Assembly (NCBI GenBank): GCA_002371115.1
Contig: DFFY01000085.1
Coordinates: forward strand, 1-6,074
Length of the DNA: 6,074 nt
Origin: Bacteroidales bacterium UBA3764
GTDB taxonomy: Bacteria; Bacteroidota; Bacteroidia; Bacteroidales; UBA932
Reading direction: 5' to 3'
Part shown: positions 5,740 to 6,074 of the stretch, one piece after another
Position numbering within the stretch: the first letter of the stretch is position 1
Layout: each line of letters starts with the position of its first letter
Program-made: the position numbers and the translations under genes
Notes under the pieces: generated by a model
Seen by the model: only the letters and a program-made list of their open reading frames with translations
Database searches by the model: none
Told to the model about the DNA's origin: nothing

Positions 5740-5908
5740 CTACTCCAGGGGCTTAATCTTGTCAAATGGCTCTGAGTTCTCCATCTTGGTCCAGTTGGCC
5801 ATGAGCTCGTCTTTATGCTGGTCAAGCCATTCATAGACCATGTTGAGGGCCCGGCGGGGGAGTTGTCCTTTCACGGTACCTTCCGTAAAATGAGCTAATC
5901 TCAGGCAT
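5740..5908 (-). pseudogene. DUF4160 gene, internally deleted and frameshifted
   Basis: The start ATG at 5908 gives MPEISSFYG, the typical DUF4160 opening (compare MPxISxFxG). The frame then turns into nonsense. In another frame from about 5880 the C-terminal half is intact: VKGQLPRRALNMVYEWLD, then DELMANWTKMENSEPFDKIKPLE and TAG at 5740-5742. This matches the family's xLPRRALxLVxEWxxxHxxELxxNW and final KIxPL. About 30 central residues, including the conserved HxPPHxHV core, are absent, and the two parts are out of frame by one base. The family is usually 80-90 residues; only about 55 can be recovered. A functional protein is unlikely, although an internal start giving the C-terminal half cannot be excluded. 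Confidence 0.75.
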
Positions 5909-5940
5909 CGTTTTCGGCAGGACTTGTGCCCTGACTGATG

Positions 5941-5972
5941 CAAAGATAGCAACTTCTTGGGATACCAGCAAA
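5941..5972 (-). promoter_or_regulatory. Textbook Bacteroidetes promoter for the DUF4160-DUF2442 unit
   Basis: On the minus strand TTTG (complement of 5969-5972) is followed after exactly 20 bases by TATCTTTG (complement of 5941-5948). This fits the -33 TTTG / -7 TAnnTTTG consensus with ideal spacing. Transcription would begin a few bases further on, about 25-30 bases before the DUF4160 ATG at 5908. Confidence 0.8.
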
Positions 5973-5981
5973 TCGGCCGAT
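5972..5981. promoter_or_regulatory. Palindrome ATCGGCCGAT abutting the -33 box, possible operator
   Basis: A perfect 10-base palindrome shares its first base with the -33 element of the minus-strand promoter. Its ATCGG half recurs at 6007-6011 (ATCGG) and 6023-6027 (ATCGG). The position is right for repressor binding, for instance autoregulation by a toxin-antitoxin-like pair. There is no direct evidence of binding. Confidence 0.35.
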
Positions 5982-5983
5982 AG

Positions 5984-6018
5984 AAAAAAGCGGTCAGCCT
6001 TCCGAGATCGGCGAACCG
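5984..6018 (-). terminator. Minus-strand hairpin plus T6, probable rho-independent terminator
   Basis: On the minus strand CGGTTCGCC (6018-6010) pairs with GGCTGACCG (5999-5991) at 8 of 9 positions including one G-T wobble, with a 10-base loop, followed by C and six T (5989-5984). It would end a minus-strand transcript entering from beyond the right edge. In that direction the frame from 6074 is open for 26 codons and stops at 5994-5996, but the peptide is not recognisable. Confidence 0.5.
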
Positions 6019-6074
6019 GTGTATCGGTGGAAGCGGAAAGAAGTTGTTGAATAAGTCGCTTTTGGCATTGCTAA

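Noticed and set aside
5727..5834. N-terminal extension of DUF2442 by 36 residues
   Set aside because: The extension overlaps the end of the DUF4160 gene in another frame and has no family similarity, whereas MNTEFLHVTAVEY is a typical DUF2442 start.
5982..6074. Partial gene at the right edge on either strand
   Set aside because: Short open frames reach the edge, but none has a recognisable motif or a supported start.

Overview
The window looks like a piece of a Bacteroidales (Bacteroidetes) chromosome, perhaps Prevotella-like or a relative. The evidence is the type of sugar aminotransferase at the left end, the absence of clear Shine-Dalgarno sites, promoters of the Bacteroidetes kind (TTTG near -33, TAnnTTTG near -7, with one textbook case at the right end), a Bacteroidetes-style IS4-family transposase relic, and a DUF4160/DUF2442 pair. 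The exact genus is inference.

Left region (1-1664, visibly GC-rich): the end of a surface-polysaccharide cluster. It holds the C-terminal part of a DegT/DnrJ/EryC1/StrS-type PLP aminotransferase cut by the window edge, a complete WbuC-family cupin with both cupin motifs, and a nitroreductase-family protein four bases further on. All are on the + strand. A strong hairpin separates the aminotransferase from wbuC.

Middle region (1665-3091, AT-rich and mosaic): a GT-rich spacer, a hairpin followed by a T-run, a small helical orphan gene (1820-2176), and a broken minus-strand IS4-family transposase. The transposase keeps its N-terminal hydrophobic segment and its C-terminal YREK segment but has lost the catalytic core and is frameshifted. 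Next comes a promoter-like stretch with a two-copy 21-bp tandem repeat.

Right-centre (3092-5369): the most interesting part, a tight three-gene + strand operon. It encodes a small GIY-YIG-domain protein, an AAA/ABC-type ATPase (Walker A, signature-like, Walker B and H-loop motifs all visible), and a 195-residue protein with an E-x-K motif in a PD-(D/E)XK-like setting. The gaps are 3 bp and an 8-bp overlap. An ATPase coupled to one or two nucleases beside IS debris is typical of anti-phage defence. The combination does not match a named system I can recognise, so it is offered as a candidate, not an identification.

Right end (5370-6074): a short helix-turn-helix-like relic continuing in the frame of the third operon gene, then a minus-strand DUF4160-DUF2442 pair. 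DUF4160 has an internal deletion and frameshift, while DUF2442 and the upstream promoter look intact. A minus-strand terminator-like hairpin lies just upstream of that promoter.
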